From Kiloniellales bacterium (GTDB lineage Bacteria > Pseudomonadota > Alphaproteobacteria > Kiloniellales > JAKSBE01), in contig JASJBF010000002.1 of NCBI GenBank assembly GCA_030066685.1, forward strand, positions 62,001 through 126,000: DNA of 64,000 nucleotides. Reading direction: 5' to 3'. This document shows positions 25,978-34,806 of this stretch, one piece after another. Both the position numbers and the translations under genes were made by a program. Below the pieces are notes generated by a model. The model had not been told where the DNA came from, ran no database searches, and was given only the letters and a program-made list of their open reading frames with translations. How positions within the stretch are numbered: position 1 is the stretch's first letter; every line of letters starts with the position of its first letter.

Positions 25978-26964
25978 CTACTTGACGGCGTTGATCCGCT
26001 CGAGCAGGCCTTCGGGCCAGTCCTTGGAGAAGTCAGACTCCTGGTACATCTTCTGGGCCCGGGTCCGGAAGGCCTCGACGTCGGGCGTGTAGACCTTGAG
26101 GCCCTCGCCCTTGAAGAACTCAACCAGCTGAGCCTCGTTCTCCAGGATGGTCTTGGTGATCTCCGCCGAGGCCGTCCTGGCCGAGTCCATCACCACCGTC
26201 TGCTGCTCTGGCGTCAGGCCGTCCCAGACCTTCTTGGAGAAGGCGAGGAAGTTCATGTCGACCAGATGGCTGGTCAGGATGATCTGGTCGGTGACCTCGT
26301 AGAACTTGCGGTCCTTGTCGGTCGGAAGCGGGTTGTCCTGGCCGTCGATCGCGCCGGTCTGCAGGCCGGTGTAGACCTCGGTGAAGGCCATGGGCGTCGG
26401 GTTGGCGCCCAGCGCCTTGCCCAGGAACTGCCAGGCATCGGTGCCCGGCATGCGCAGCTTCACGCCTTCGAGGTCCTCCGGGGTCATGATCTTCTTGTCG
26501 CCGCGGAGGTTGAGCTGGCGGGTGCCGAAGTACATCACCGACAGCAGCTTAACGCCCAGCCTATCCTCGGCCAGCTGGTACATCTCCCGGCCGATGTCGC
26601 CGTCGAAGACCTTTCGCTGGTGCTCGGCGTCGCGCATCAGGTAGCCGGCGGTGAAGATCGACCATTCCGGGATCAGCTTGGCCAGCTCCTGAGCCGAGGT
26701 GATCGACATCTCGAGGTTGCCGCGGGCGATGGCGACGAGCTCGGTGCCCTGCTTGAACAGCGAGTCGTTGTAGTGCGGCTCGTAGACGGCGAAGTCGCTG
26801 ACGCCCTCCGCGAAGGTCGTCGCCAGGCCGACCGACCTGAAGTCCGTCTCCGAGGCCGGGGTCGACATGCGCAGGCGGATCTTGTCCTGCGCCGACGCCG
26901 GGGTGACCGCCGAGACCGCCATCGCGGCGGCCAGCGCAAAGGCCGAGGCTTTCAGGAACTTCAT
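25978..26964 (-). CDS. dctP: TRAP transporter substrate-binding protein (DctP family)
   Basis: A 328-aa periplasmic protein starting at ATG 26964 with signal peptide MKFLKASAFALAAAMAVSAV and cleavage near ASAQD. DctP features are YFGTRQLNLRGDKKIMTPED, LEGVKLRMPGTDAW with the Arg that salt-bridges the substrate carboxylate, NPTPMAFTEVYTGLQTGAID, and QDNPLPT. The Arg predicts an organic-acid substrate. The aldolase gene transcribed divergently suggests a sugar acid or keto acid, which is inference. Confidence 0.9.
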   Translation of the reverse strand: MKFLKASAFALAAAMAVSAVTPASAQDKIRLRMSTPASETDFRSVGLATTFAEGVSDFAVYEPHYNDSLFKQGTELVAIARGNLEMSITSAQELAKLIPEWSIFTAGYLMRDAEHQRKVFDGDIGREMYQLAEDRLGVKLLSVMYFGTRQLNLRGDKKIMTPEDLEGVKLRMPGTDAWQFLGKALGANPTPMAFTEVYTGLQTGAIDGQDNPLPTDKDRKFYEVTDQIILTSHLVDMNFLAFSKKVWDGLTPEQQTVVMDSARTASAEITKTILENEAQLVEFFKGEGLKVYTPDVEAFRTRAQKMYQESDFSKDWPEGLLERINAVK

Positions 26965-27108
26965 GCTTCTCCTCCCAGTCTTTCTCGTTTCGCGCAACCT
27001 TATCGGAGTTCCCGAAGCCCAACAATTCTCTGGACTCCCGACTCTTTGCCACGATCAATGATCGGATGAAAAAGACTGAAGTGCTGATGCTGAAAGGCAT
27101 GGGTCTTG

Positions 27109-27996
27109 GTGGGTGAAGCGCCCGGGTTCGGCCTGTCCGTCGCGCTGGCGACTCCCTTCCGGTCCGACGGGTCGCTCGACCGGGAAGGGCTATTCGACCA
27201 CGCCCTGTGGTGTCTCGACCAGGGCTGCCAAAGCGTCACCCTGTTCGGCACCACCGGCGAGGGACCCTCGCTCTCGCTCGCCGAGCGCGCCGCGGTGCTG
27301 GCCGATTTCGAGGGCGCCGGCGTCTCGGGGCAGAGGCTGGTCGTCGCCGTGATCACCAACGCGGTCGGCGACGCGGTGACGCAGGCCCGGCAAGCCTACG
27401 CCCGCGGCGCGCAGCATGTGCTCCTCGCCCCGCCGTTCTACTTCAAGCCGGTGACGGAGGACGGCATCTGCGACTGGTACGTCGCGGTCGCCGACGGCTT
27501 GGGCGCAGAGGCCCGCGGCATCCTGCTCTACAACATCCCGTCGCTGACCGGCACCTGCCTCACGGTCGACCTGATCTCGCGGCTGCGATCTGCCCTGGGC
27601 TCGGCGATCGCGGGGGTCAAGGATTCCTCCTGCGACTGGAGCTATACCATGCCCCTGCTGCGGGCCCATGGCGACTTGGCGGTTCTGGTCGGCGATGAAC
27701 GGAGCCTGGCCGCGGCGGTCCGGCTCGGAGCGGCGGGCAGCATTTGCGGCCTCGCCAACATCTTCCCGCAGGCCGTGGCGGGCCTTCTCGAAGGGCAGGA
27801 CGATCCTTTCGTAGAGGGCGTGGCGGGACTCATCGACGGCCGTCCGGTGGTGCCCGCGATCAAATCGCTCCTGGCGAGCGAGACCGGCAAGGAGGCCTGG
27901 AAGACAGTTCGGGCACCGCTCGATCCGCTGCCTGCCGAGGACAGCCAGGCGCTGGTCGAAGGCTTGAAGACCTTGAAGCGGGATCGGCCCATCTGA
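27109..27996 (+). CDS. Dihydrodipicolinate synthase/N-acetylneuraminate lyase-family aldolase
   Basis: A 295-aa class I aldolase. It lacks a suitable ATG; GTG 27109 or the adjacent TTG 27106 is the likely start. The family motifs are SVTLFGTTGEGPSLSLAER (pyruvate-binding Thr-Thr), LLYNIPSLTG with Tyr141, and IAGVKDSSCDWSY with Schiff-base Lys171. The third-substrate residues do not match DapA clearly, so a pyruvate-dependent aldolase or dehydratase for a sugar acid is more likely than lysine biosynthesis. It is divergent from dctPQM with a shared 140-bp promoter region, so it probably degrades the imported substrate. Confidence 0.8.
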   Translation: MGEAPGFGLSVALATPFRSDGSLDREGLFDHALWCLDQGCQSVTLFGTTGEGPSLSLAERAAVLADFEGAGVSGQRLVVAVITNAVGDAVTQARQAYARGAQHVLLAPPFYFKPVTEDGICDWYVAVADGLGAEARGILLYNIPSLTGTCLTVDLISRLRSALGSAIAGVKDSSCDWSYTMPLLRAHGDLAVLVGDERSLAAAVRLGAAGSICGLANIFPQAVAGLLEGQDDPFVEGVAGLIDGRPVVPAIKSLLASETGKEAWKTVRAPLDPLPAEDSQALVEGLKTLKRDRPI

Positions 27997-28144
27997 CTGG
28001 CCGACAGATGAGAGAGCACATTTGGAAAAGCTCTGCGATCGGGCCCTTGGGATAAGGCGGCCCAACGGGTTCAGTAGAGCTTCCCGGCGCGGCGGCGCTC
28101 GGCTCGATGGCTGCGGATTCCGCAAGCTGCCCGCGGCGCCGACT

Positions 28145-28158
28145 TTGACCCAGATTAA
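28145..28158 (+). promoter_or_regulatory. Weak FNR/FixK-like half-matched site
   Basis: TTGAC-CCAG-ATTAA, a one-mismatch version of TTGAN-N4-NTCAA, 57 bp upstream of the thioredoxin-CcdA-like gene. Its left half is perfect. Reported at low confidence because a single site of this quality can occur by chance. Confidence 0.3.
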
Positions 28159-28214
28159 GGGCAGGACGGGAAATCTGGTCTTTTCTGGTTGGCGCATGCT
28201 GTCGAGGCCGCGCG

Positions 28215-29510
28215 ATGAGCCTTTCACGTTGCTTGCTGGTGATCCTGATCCTCGCCCTGTCCCAGGGGGCGGCAGCGGCCCGTGGCGGTGAAGCCGGCGA
28301 GGGTCTGTGGCACGGCCGCGACGCGCAGGGCGGCCTCCGGATCAAGCTCTACTTCTTCCACTCGGAGACCTGCCCCCACTGTGCGCGGGCCGAACCCTTT
28401 ATCGACGACCTGGCGAAACGCCATCCCTGGCTCGATTTGGACTCCCGCGAGGTTACCCGCTCGGCCGCGAACCTCGAGCTTTTCGGCCTGCTCGCGGCCA
28501 AGACCGGCGAGGCGATCCGGGGCGTGCCCGCCTTCTTCATCTGCGGAGAGATGATCGTCGGTTTCGATAGCGCCGCGGGCATGGGCCGCATCCTCGAAAG
28601 ACAAGTGGTCGACTGCCATGCGCGCCTGGTCGCGGATGAACCCCTTCCCAGCACCGAGCCACCGCCGGAGGCCCGAGTCGACGTTCCCCTGCTTGGCGCG
28701 TTGGATCCGGGGGCGCTCTCGCTCCCGGCCCTCACCCTGGTGCTGGCCGGCCTGGACGCCTTCAACCCCTGCGCCTTTTTCGTGCTGCTGTTCCTGCTCA
28801 GCCTTCTGGTCCACGCCCGAAGCCGCGCCCGCATGGCCCTGGTCGGCGGCATCTTCGTCCTCTTCTCGGGCCTGCTCTACTTCGTCTTCATGGCCGCTTG
28901 GCTGAACCTCTTCCTGGTGCTCGAGCGGGGCCGTCTCGTGGTCCTGGCCGCGGGACTGGTCGCCGTCGTGCTGGGCCTCATCAACATCAAGGATTTCGTC
29001 AGCTTTCGCAAAGGGCTGTCCCTGTCGATCCCGGAGCGGGCCAAGCCGGGCCTCTTTGCCCGGATGCGCGGGCTGGTCTCGGCGGAGAGTCTGCCCGCGC
29101 TCCTGACCGGAACCATTGTGCTGGCCGTCGCTGCCAACACCTACGAGCTTCTCTGCACCAGCGGCCTGCCGATGGTCTATACCCGGGTCCTGACCCTGGC
29201 CCAGCTGCCGGCCACGACCTACTACCTCTACCTCGCGGCCTACAACGTGATCTACATGATCCCGCTGACGGTGATCGTGGTCGTCTTCACCGTGACCCTC
29301 GGGGCGAGGAAGCTGACCGAGGGCCAGGGCCGCGCGCTCAAGCTGCTCTCCGGCCTGATGATGCTGGGCCTCGGTGTCGTCCTCCTGGCCGCGCCCGCGC
29401 TGCTCGACAACCTGCTAACCACGATCCTGCTCCTGGCCGCCGCGCTCGCGCTGACCCTGGCTGCCGTTGTCGCCGACCGCGTCTGGCACCGGCGTCACGC
29501 CGGCCCCTGA
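28215..29510 (+). CDS. Thioredoxin-like domain fused to CcdA/DsbD-like membrane domain
   Basis: A 431-aa protein with signal peptide (CLLVILILALSQGAAAARG). A periplasmic thioredoxin/glutaredoxin-like domain follows, with FFHSETCPHCARAEPFIDDL (CPHC redox pair) and cis-Pro loop GVPAFFICGEM. Then come six to eight transmembrane helices with NPCAFFVLLFLLSLL (the NPC motif of CcdA/DsbD) and ANTYELLCTSGLPMVY, which would provide the second membrane Cys. It should move reducing equivalents across the inner membrane. It converges on the hydrogenase operon with a 16-bp overlap at 29495-29510. A role in supporting metalloenzyme maturation is a guess from location. Confidence 0.75.
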   Translation: MSLSRCLLVILILALSQGAAAARGGEAGEGLWHGRDAQGGLRIKLYFFHSETCPHCARAEPFIDDLAKRHPWLDLDSREVTRSAANLELFGLLAAKTGEAIRGVPAFFICGEMIVGFDSAAGMGRILERQVVDCHARLVADEPLPSTEPPPEARVDVPLLGALDPGALSLPALTLVLAGLDAFNPCAFFVLLFLLSLLVHARSRARMALVGGIFVLFSGLLYFVFMAAWLNLFLVLERGRLVVLAAGLVAVVLGLINIKDFVSFRKGLSLSIPERAKPGLFARMRGLVSAESLPALLTGTIVLAVAANTYELLCTSGLPMVYTRVLTLAQLPATTYYLYLAAYNVIYMIPLTVIVVVFTVTLGARKLTEGQGRALKLLSGLMMLGLGVVLLAAPALLDNLLTTILLLAAALALTLAAVVADRVWHRRHAGP

Positions 29511-30004
29511 CGCATCGGGTCGAGAGCAGCGAGGACGGCGTCGCCGAAGGGATCTTCGGCTCCGGCGAGCGCGTCGATCAGGCGCTCTGCCGCCGCTACG
29601 ACGGGTGGCGAGAGGGCGCTGCCGAAACCGAAGTTGGCGCCGGCGATGCCGATGACGACCAGGCGCCGCGGCAGGCGCCCAAGGGTCCGGCCGAGCGCGA
29701 CGGCTTCCGGCAGGCCCAGCCGATGGGTGGAGTGCACGAAGCCCGCGCGCCGAAAGGCCGGGTCGTCGAGGTCGGTGAAGACGGGCAGGCGGCCCGGCGC
29801 TTCGCCTCCGGAGATGGCGTCGATGACGATGCAGGCGGGCCGGGCCTCCCAGAGGTCCAGCAAGCCGCTGCCGTCGCCTTCGTGCGTCACCGCCGGCAGG
29901 CCGCGTCGTTTGAGAGCGCCGGCGACGTAGGGCCCGACGCCGTCGTCCCGGCGTTCGCTGTGGCCGACGCCGATGATGATCCCGCTGTCAGGCGCGCTCG
30001 ACAT
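29495..30004 (-). CDS. [NiFe] hydrogenase maturation protease
   Basis: A 169-aa HyaD/HybD/HoxW-family endopeptidase. It has the N-terminal motif GVGHSERRDDGVGPYVA, VIDAISGG with the second metal ligand Asp, and HSTHRLGLPEAVALG with the His ligand. It clips the C-terminal extension of the large subunit after nickel insertion. It is the last gene of the hydrogenase operon and starts 17 bp inside the large-subunit gene, consistent with that subunit being its target. Confidence 0.87.
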   Translation of the reverse strand: MSSAPDSGIIIGVGHSERRDDGVGPYVAGALKRRGLPAVTHEGDGSGLLDLWEARPACIVIDAISGGEAPGRLPVFTDLDDPAFRRAGFVHSTHRLGLPEAVALGRTLGRLPRRLVVIGIAGANFGFGSALSPPVVAAAERLIDALAGAEDPFGDAVLAALDPMRQGPA

Positions 30005-31283
30005 CCAGCTTCAGGAAATGCGTCGCGCAGGAGATGCAGGGATCGTAGTTGCGGATCGCCTGCTCGCAGCGCCACTGCAGGGCCTCGTCGTCGAGGTCGT
30101 GGAAGCGCTCGACCGTGCCGACCAGGTCAAGCTCGATCTGGCGCTGGTTCTGCGAGGTCGGCGGCACGATGGTGGCGGCGCGGATGGCGCCGTCCTCGGC
30201 GACCTCGTAGCGGTGGTAGCAGATGCCCCGCGGCGCCTCGGTGATGCCGTGGCCGGTCCCGGCGCGTAGCGGGCCCTCGACGAAGCTAGGCGCGGGCGGC
30301 GCGTAGGCGCGGGCAAGGCGGGCGGCTTCCCGGAAGGCGTAGATCACCTCGACCTGGCGGGCGAGCAGGCTCTTGAAGGGATTGCGGCAGCCCGGCGCGA
30401 GTCCGGCCTTCTCGGCCAGGGCAAGGATGTCGGCGGGCAGGCGGTCCGAATTCAGGTTGAAGCGCGCCAGCGGGCCGACGAGGTAAGGTTCGCCGTCGAG
30501 GGTTGCGCCCTGCAGGGCGTTGGAGTGCGGGACCTGGTGCTCTTCGAAGTGCTCGGAGAAAGCCTCGACGCCGATGTCGAGGCCGGCCGAGGAGACGATG
30601 CGCCCCTCAGCGATGGGATAGTCGGTCTCGTGGTGCAGGGCGACGAAGAGGTAGTCCATCTCCAGGTCGGGGAAGTCGAAGCCGGAAAAGGCCTCCAGCG
30701 CCGCGATGGAGAGCGCCTCGCCACGCTCCAGCTCGGGGATCAGGGCCTGCACCGCCTCGGCCTCGGGGGCGCGGTAGAAGCCGCCGACCCGGGTGTTGAC
30801 CGGGTGCACGCTGCGACCGCCGATCACTTCCATTAGCCGGTTGCCAGTCTTTTTCGCCGCCAGGCCGTGCTCGACCAGGCTGCGGTTCGATTGGGCGAGC
30901 TGGATCGAGTCCTCCAGGCCGAGGAAGTCCGGCGCGTGCAGCAGATGGGTGTGCAGCACGTGGCTCTGGATCCATTCGCCGCAGTAGATCAGCCGGCGCA
31001 GGTCGGCGATGGGCCGCGGGATCTGCCAGCCGAGGGCGTCCTCCATGGCCTGGCTCGCGCCCATGATGTAGGCGATGGGGCAGATGCCGCAGATCCGCGA
31101 GGTCACGTCCGGGGCGTCCCGGAAGGAGCGGCCGCGCAGCAAGCCCTCGAAGTAGCGCGGCGGCTCGAAGATGCTGAACTCCGAGCTGACGACCTTGTCG
31201 CCCTCAAGCCGGACCTTGAAGCGTCCCTCGCCCTCGACCCGGGCGAGGGCTTCGACCTGGATGGTGCGGGTGCTATCGCTCAT
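29988..31283 (-). CDS. Group 3b-type [NiFe] hydrogenase large (alpha) subunit
   Basis: A 431-aa catalytic subunit. The L1 motif SRICGICPIAYIMG near residue 62 and the L2 motif YDPCISCATHFL at the C-terminus provide the four nickel-binding Cys. VEALARVEGEGRF is the family opening. The short length and the set of partner genes (beta, gamma, delta) fit cytoplasmic bidirectional NAD(P)-linked sulfhydrogenase-type enzymes (HydA/HyhL). It overlaps the small-subunit gene by 11 bp. C-terminal residues after the His (FLKLDVERA) form the short tail removed by the protease. Confidence 0.92.
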   Translation of the reverse strand: MSDSTRTIQVEALARVEGEGRFKVRLEGDKVVSSEFSIFEPPRYFEGLLRGRSFRDAPDVTSRICGICPIAYIMGASQAMEDALGWQIPRPIADLRRLIYCGEWIQSHVLHTHLLHAPDFLGLEDSIQLAQSNRSLVEHGLAAKKTGNRLMEVIGGRSVHPVNTRVGGFYRAPEAEAVQALIPELERGEALSIAALEAFSGFDFPDLEMDYLFVALHHETDYPIAEGRIVSSAGLDIGVEAFSEHFEEHQVPHSNALQGATLDGEPYLVGPLARFNLNSDRLPADILALAEKAGLAPGCRNPFKSLLARQVEVIYAFREAARLARAYAPPAPSFVEGPLRAGTGHGITEAPRGICYHRYEVAEDGAIRAATIVPPTSQNQRQIELDLVGTVERFHDLDDEALQWRCEQAIRNYDPCISCATHFLKLDVERA

Positions 31284-32040
31284 GACGGCGCCTTTCCTTC
31301 GCGAAGGCGGGGGCGCCGGCAGCGAAGCCGCCGAAGAGGTCGCGGATCGTCCGCCGCTCGGTCCCCAGCGCGGCGAGCTCGGCCGCCAGCGCTTCGGTGT
31401 TGGCGCCCTCCTTGGGGCCGAAGCAACCGTAGCAGCCGCGTCCGACCTTGGGACAGAGGTTGCCGCAGCCGCCCCGGGTGACCGGCCCCAGGCAGGGGAC
31501 GCCCTTGGTCACCATGACGCAGGCCGTGCCGGCCAGCTTGCACTCGGCGCACTGGCTGTAGTCCGGGATCGTCGGCTTGCGGCCCTTGAGCAGGGCGGAG
31601 ATCGCCTCGAGCAGCTGGCGCTTGTCGATCGGGCAGCCCCGCAGCTCGTAGTCGACCTTCACGTGGTCGGCGATCGGCGTCGAGGTCGCCAGCGCATCGA
31701 TGAACTGCGGGCTCGGGTAGACCGATGCCCTGAGCGCGTCATGGTCGAGGCTGTTGCGCAGCGCCTGGATCCCGCCGGCCGTGGCACAGGCGCCGATCGT
31801 GATCAGAAGCTCGCTGTCGCGGCGGATCTCTTGGATGCGCTCAACCTCGTGCGCGGTCGAGACCGAGCCCTCGACCAGGGAGATGTCGTAAGGCCCCGCC
31901 CGGGTGGCCCGCGTCGCTTCCAGGAAATAGGCGATGTCCAGGGCCTCGGCGAGGTCGAGCAACTCGTCTTCGCAGTCCAGCAGGGTGAGCTGGCAGCCGT
32001 CGCAGCTCGAGAACTTCCATACCGCCAGCTTGGGCTTCAT
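31273..32040 (-). CDS. [NiFe] hydrogenase small (delta) subunit
   Basis: A 255-aa protein starting at ATG 32040. The proximal [4Fe-4S] cluster ligands appear as SSCDGCQLTLLD, IGACATAGGIQ and ELRGCPIDKR. A Cys-rich C-terminal part has CAECKLAGTACVM, GVPCLGPVTRGGCGNLCP and GRGCYGCFGP for two further clusters. There is no Tat signal, so the enzyme stays in the cytoplasm. Two bases separate it from the upstream gamma-subunit gene. Confidence 0.92.
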   Translation of the reverse strand: MKPKLAVWKFSSCDGCQLTLLDCEDELLDLAEALDIAYFLEATRATRAGPYDISLVEGSVSTAHEVERIQEIRRDSELLITIGACATAGGIQALRNSLDHDALRASVYPSPQFIDALATSTPIADHVKVDYELRGCPIDKRQLLEAISALLKGRKPTIPDYSQCAECKLAGTACVMVTKGVPCLGPVTRGGCGNLCPKVGRGCYGCFGPKEGANTEALAAELAALGTERRTIRDLFGGFAAGAPAFAKERRRHER

Positions 32041-32042
32041 CC

Positions 32043-32906
32043 TCAGAGCTCCCAGACCGTCATGAGATCGCGGACCGCCGGGTAAGGAAAGACCGGGCCG
32101 TCCCGGCAGATCAGGTGCGGCCCCAGCTGGCAGTGTCCGCACCAGCCGATGCCGCACTTCATGTTGCGCTCCATGGACAGGTGGATGTCGCCCTGGGGCA
32201 CGCCCGCGTCGGCCAGGGCTTGGGCGGCGAAACGCATCATGATTTCCGGCCCGCAGACCATGGCGACCGTCTCGGCCGGATCGCGCAGCAGGCCGGGAAT
32301 CAGGTCGGTCACGACGCCGACCCGGCCCGTCCAGTCGCCGCCGGCCCGGTCGACCGTCACGCCGACGCGCACGTCCGGCGTGGTCGTCCAGCCGAGCAAC
32401 TGCTGCGGATAGAGAATCTGGTCGGGCGAGCGCGTCCCGTAGACGATTTCGATGCTCTTGAGCCGCTCCCGGTTGGCAAGCGCCCAGTAGACGATCGGCC
32501 GCGTCGGCGCGAGGCCGAGGCCCCCGGCCACGATCATCAGATGCTTGCCCAGCGCGCGTTCGACCGGCCAGGCCTTGCCCAGCGGTCCGCGCAGGCCGAG
32601 CCTGTCTCCCTCCGAGAGACCGCAGAGCGCTCCTGAGACGGCGCCCACGGCGCGGATCGTCTGGACCAGGGTATCGGGTGCGGCCGGATCACCTGAGATG
32701 CTGATCGCGATCTCGCCAACGCCGTGGGCGTAGAGCATGGTGAACTGCCCGGGGGCGAATCCGAGAGGCCGGCCGTCCAGCGCCGCCATCTCCAAGGTGA
32801 CGCAGTCTGCCAGCTCGGGCCGCCGGGCGCGGACCTCGAAGGGCCGCGGCAGCATCCCGGCCTCGCCGGGCGCCGCGCTCCGGTCGACGGCGACGTCTGC
32901 CTTCAT
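32043..32906 (-). CDS. Hydrogenase gamma subunit, FAD/NAD(P)-binding
   Basis: A 287-aa ferredoxin-reductase-type protein. The FAD domain has LGFAPGQFTMLYAHG and GDRLGLRGPLGKAW. The nucleotide domain is marked by LMIVAGGLGLAPTRPIVYWAL and VAMVCGPEIMMRF. A C-terminal [2Fe-2S] site is CGIGWCGHCQLGPHLIC. It links the hydrogenase to NAD(P)H. The start at 32906 overlaps the preceding cyclic-nucleotide-binding gene by 4 bp. Confidence 0.9.
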   Translation of the reverse strand: MKADVAVDRSAAPGEAGMLPRPFEVRARRPELADCVTLEMAALDGRPLGFAPGQFTMLYAHGVGEIAISISGDPAAPDTLVQTIRAVGAVSGALCGLSEGDRLGLRGPLGKAWPVERALGKHLMIVAGGLGLAPTRPIVYWALANRERLKSIEIVYGTRSPDQILYPQQLLGWTTTPDVRVGVTVDRAGGDWTGRVGVVTDLIPGLLRDPAETVAMVCGPEIMMRFAAQALADAGVPQGDIHLSMERNMKCGIGWCGHCQLGPHLICRDGPVFPYPAVRDLMTVWEL

Positions 32907-33397
32907 AGGGCGCGGCCCACCTCGGCCGGCGGCGCATAGAGGTCGAGCAGCCGCAGGCGGGTGGTCTGCAGCCGTTCGGCGACGATCGGCAGGAAGCGCT
33001 GCATGACCTGATAGCCCATGCTGGGGTCGGCGTCGCACTTGCCGCGCAGGCAGGAAGCGTCGACGCCAGTGGCGCGGACGCTGCCGACGGCGCGCGCGTC
33101 GAAGCGCCAGCGATAGGGCGGCAGAATCCAGGAGGCCCCGACCACGTGGCCGGGGTGCAGGGTCTGCACGGTCAGCCGGCCGCGGCCGGGCATGCTGACC
33201 TCGAGGGCGACGTCGCCGGCGCGCAGCAGATAGAAGGTGTCCGCCGGCTCTTCGGCCTTGAAGAGGTAGGCGCCGTCGGGGAAATGCGCATTCGTCGCGC
33301 AGCCGCCGAGCAGGTCGGTGATTCCAGGGTCGAGACCCGCGAAGAGAGGGTGGGCGGCCAGGATTTCGGCCATCGACTTGATCTTGCTGTCGGACAT
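32903..33397 (-). CDS. Cyclic-nucleotide-binding-domain protein within hydrogenase operon
   Basis: A 164-aa protein made of a single CRP-type effector domain. It has [57 protein letters not shown] and a C-helix ([20 protein letters not shown]). No helix-turn-helix follows, so it cannot be a DNA-binding regulator. The cAMP phosphate-binding motif is not canonical. It is coupled by overlaps of one base to the beta-subunit gene and 4 bp to the gamma-subunit gene, which strongly suggests it is a subunit or allosteric partner of the enzyme. Confidence 0.85.
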   Translation of the reverse strand: MSDSKIKSMAEILAAHPLFAGLDPGITDLLGGCATNAHFPDGAYLFKAEEPADTFYLLRAGDVALEVSMPGRGRLTVQTLHPGHVVGASWILPPYRWRFDARAVGSVRATGVDASCLRGKCDADPSMGYQVMQRFLPIVAERLQTTRLRLLDLYAPPAEVGRAL

Positions 33398-34509
33398 CAG
33401 CTGTCCTTCCCAAGGAGTTCTGCGACCGGCGGCGATGCGTCCGCCAAGGCCGCCGCTTCGGCCGTGATGTCGATGCCCACGGGGCACCAGCCGATGCAGC
33501 GCCCGCAGCCGACACAGCCGGAGCTGCCGAATTGATCGTGCCAGTGCGCCAGCTTGTGGGTGATCCACTGCCGATAGCGCGAGGCGGTTTCCTTGCGCAC
33601 GGCGCCGCCGTGCAGGTAGCTGAAATCCAGGGTGAAGCAGCTGTCCCAGCGGCGCCAGCGCTCCGCCTCGGCGCCGTCGAGGGAGGAGCGGTCCTCGACC
33701 GTGCCGCAGAAGCAGGTCGGGCAGACTAGGGTGCAGTTGGCGCAGCTCAGGCAACGCTCGGCCACGGCGACCCAGTGTGGGTGATCGTAGCTGCGTTTCA
33801 GCAGCGCTTCGACGCCCCCGGCCATCTCCCGCTGCTGGGCTTCGGCGCAGGCCTGCGAGCCCGCCCGGGCGGCCCGAAGATCGGCCTCGCCGGCCGGCGC
33901 TCCGGGCAGGCGTTCGAGGATCTCGCGGCCTCGCGCGCTGCCGGCGGTGACCAGGAAGACGTGCCGCCCCTCCTCGATCAGCTCGTCGAGCACCAGGTCG
34001 TAGCCGCGCTCGGCACGGGGCCCCGTGTCCATGGAGGCGCAGAAGCAGGTGGCGGCGGGCCGCATGCAGTTGACCGCGACGAGCAGCAGGGCCTCGCGCC
34101 TTTGGCGGAAGCGCGTGTCGACGAAGGGTCCGCCCTCGAAGACCGTGATCAGGGTGTCGAGCGCGGCCAGGTCGCAGGGCCGGACCCCGATGACCGCGGT
34201 GGGCGGCGCCTCGACCGGCACCTCCTCTGCGGCCAGGTCCGAGCCCGTCGAATACAGCCGTTCCTGCGCCGGATAGACCACCCGCTTCAGGCCCTGCATG
34301 GGCAGGGTGTGGTCGAAGAAGGCATCCCGGGGTCCCTCGACCAGGCGGACCCGGCCGGCCTCGGCGTCCTCGACCCGACCGCGGGGCAGGTCGGCAGCGG
34401 CCGTGATCGGGCCCAGCTCGAGCGCGCCGTCGCCTTCCCGCGCGCCCAACACCCGGTAGCCCTGGGCAGCCAGAAGGCCGATCAGGTCGTCCAGTCCTTG
34501 CGTCTCCAT
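33397..34509 (-). CDS. Hydrogenase beta subunit, 4Fe-4S ferredoxin-type
   Basis: A 370-aa protein starting at ATG 34509; the frame upstream is open but not family-like. The first region has [15 protein letters not shown] and [17 protein letters not shown]. The C-terminal part has two ferredoxin motifs, [14 protein letters not shown] and [14 protein letters not shown]. This is the HydB/HyhB-type electron-transfer subunit. It is the first gene of the operon hydB, cNMP protein, hydG, hydD, hydA, protease. An FNR/FixK-type site lies 88-101 bp upstream. Confidence 0.9.
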   Translation of the reverse strand: METQGLDDLIGLLAAQGYRVLGAREGDGALELGPITAAADLPRGRVEDAEAGRVRLVEGPRDAFFDHTLPMQGLKRVVYPAQERLYSTGSDLAAEEVPVEAPPTAVIGVRPCDLAALDTLITVFEGGPFVDTRFRQRREALLLVAVNCMRPAATCFCASMDTGPRAERGYDLVLDELIEEGRHVFLVTAGSARGREILERLPGAPAGEADLRAARAGSQACAEAQQREMAGGVEALLKRSYDHPHWVAVAERCLSCANCTLVCPTCFCGTVEDRSSLDGAEAERWRRWDSCFTLDFSYLHGGAVRKETASRYRQWITHKLAHWHDQFGSSGCVGCGRCIGWCPVGIDITAEAAALADASPPVAELLGKDS

Positions 34510-34596
34510 GACGAGGCTGCGGTTCACCTGTGCCTGTCTCCCGAAACGGTTGATCGGGTGCCGTCTACTCCTTCGCACGGCGGGCGGATTCGCGAA

Positions 34597-34610
34597 TTGA
34601 GCGAGATCAA
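34597..34610 (-). promoter_or_regulatory. FNR/FixK-type operator upstream of hydrogenase operon
   Basis: TTGAG-CGAG-ATCAA. The site matches TTGAT-N4-ATCAA at nine of ten positions. It lies between the divergent hydB (start 34509) and rhodanese gene (start 34807), closer to hydB. Activation of hydrogenase at low oxygen is the expected effect. Confidence 0.7.
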
Positions 34611-34711
34611 TCGAGGCCGGCCCGCCTTCGTCGAATCTGGCACGGCGCCGCGGTGAGGACGAGACGAAGCTTCCTACGTGACCGGAAAGCTTGACCTTCA
34701 TATGCGTTTCT

Positions 34712-34739
34712 CTATATATTCGTATTATTGAATATATAG
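34712..34739. promoter_or_regulatory. AT-rich palindromic operator upstream of rhodanese gene
   Basis: CTATATATTC (34712-34721) is perfectly repeated as GAATATATAG (34730-34739) around an 8-bp centre. It is an island of A/T in very GC-rich DNA, 68 bp before the rhodanese start. Rhodanese/sulfide-oxidation genes in alphaproteobacteria are often controlled by ArsR-type BigR/SqrR repressors that bind AT-rich palindromes; that identification is inference. Confidence 0.6.
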
Positions 34740-34806
34740 GCAATAGCAGGAGGAAGCCCGGCGGTTTTCGGGTTCCCGGCCTTGCCGCAGGATGAGGGGC
34801 CTGATC

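Noticed and set aside
28145-28158. A full member of the FNR/FixK site set
   Set aside because: The right half has TTAA instead of TCAA; kept only as a weak site and not counted in the regulon argument.
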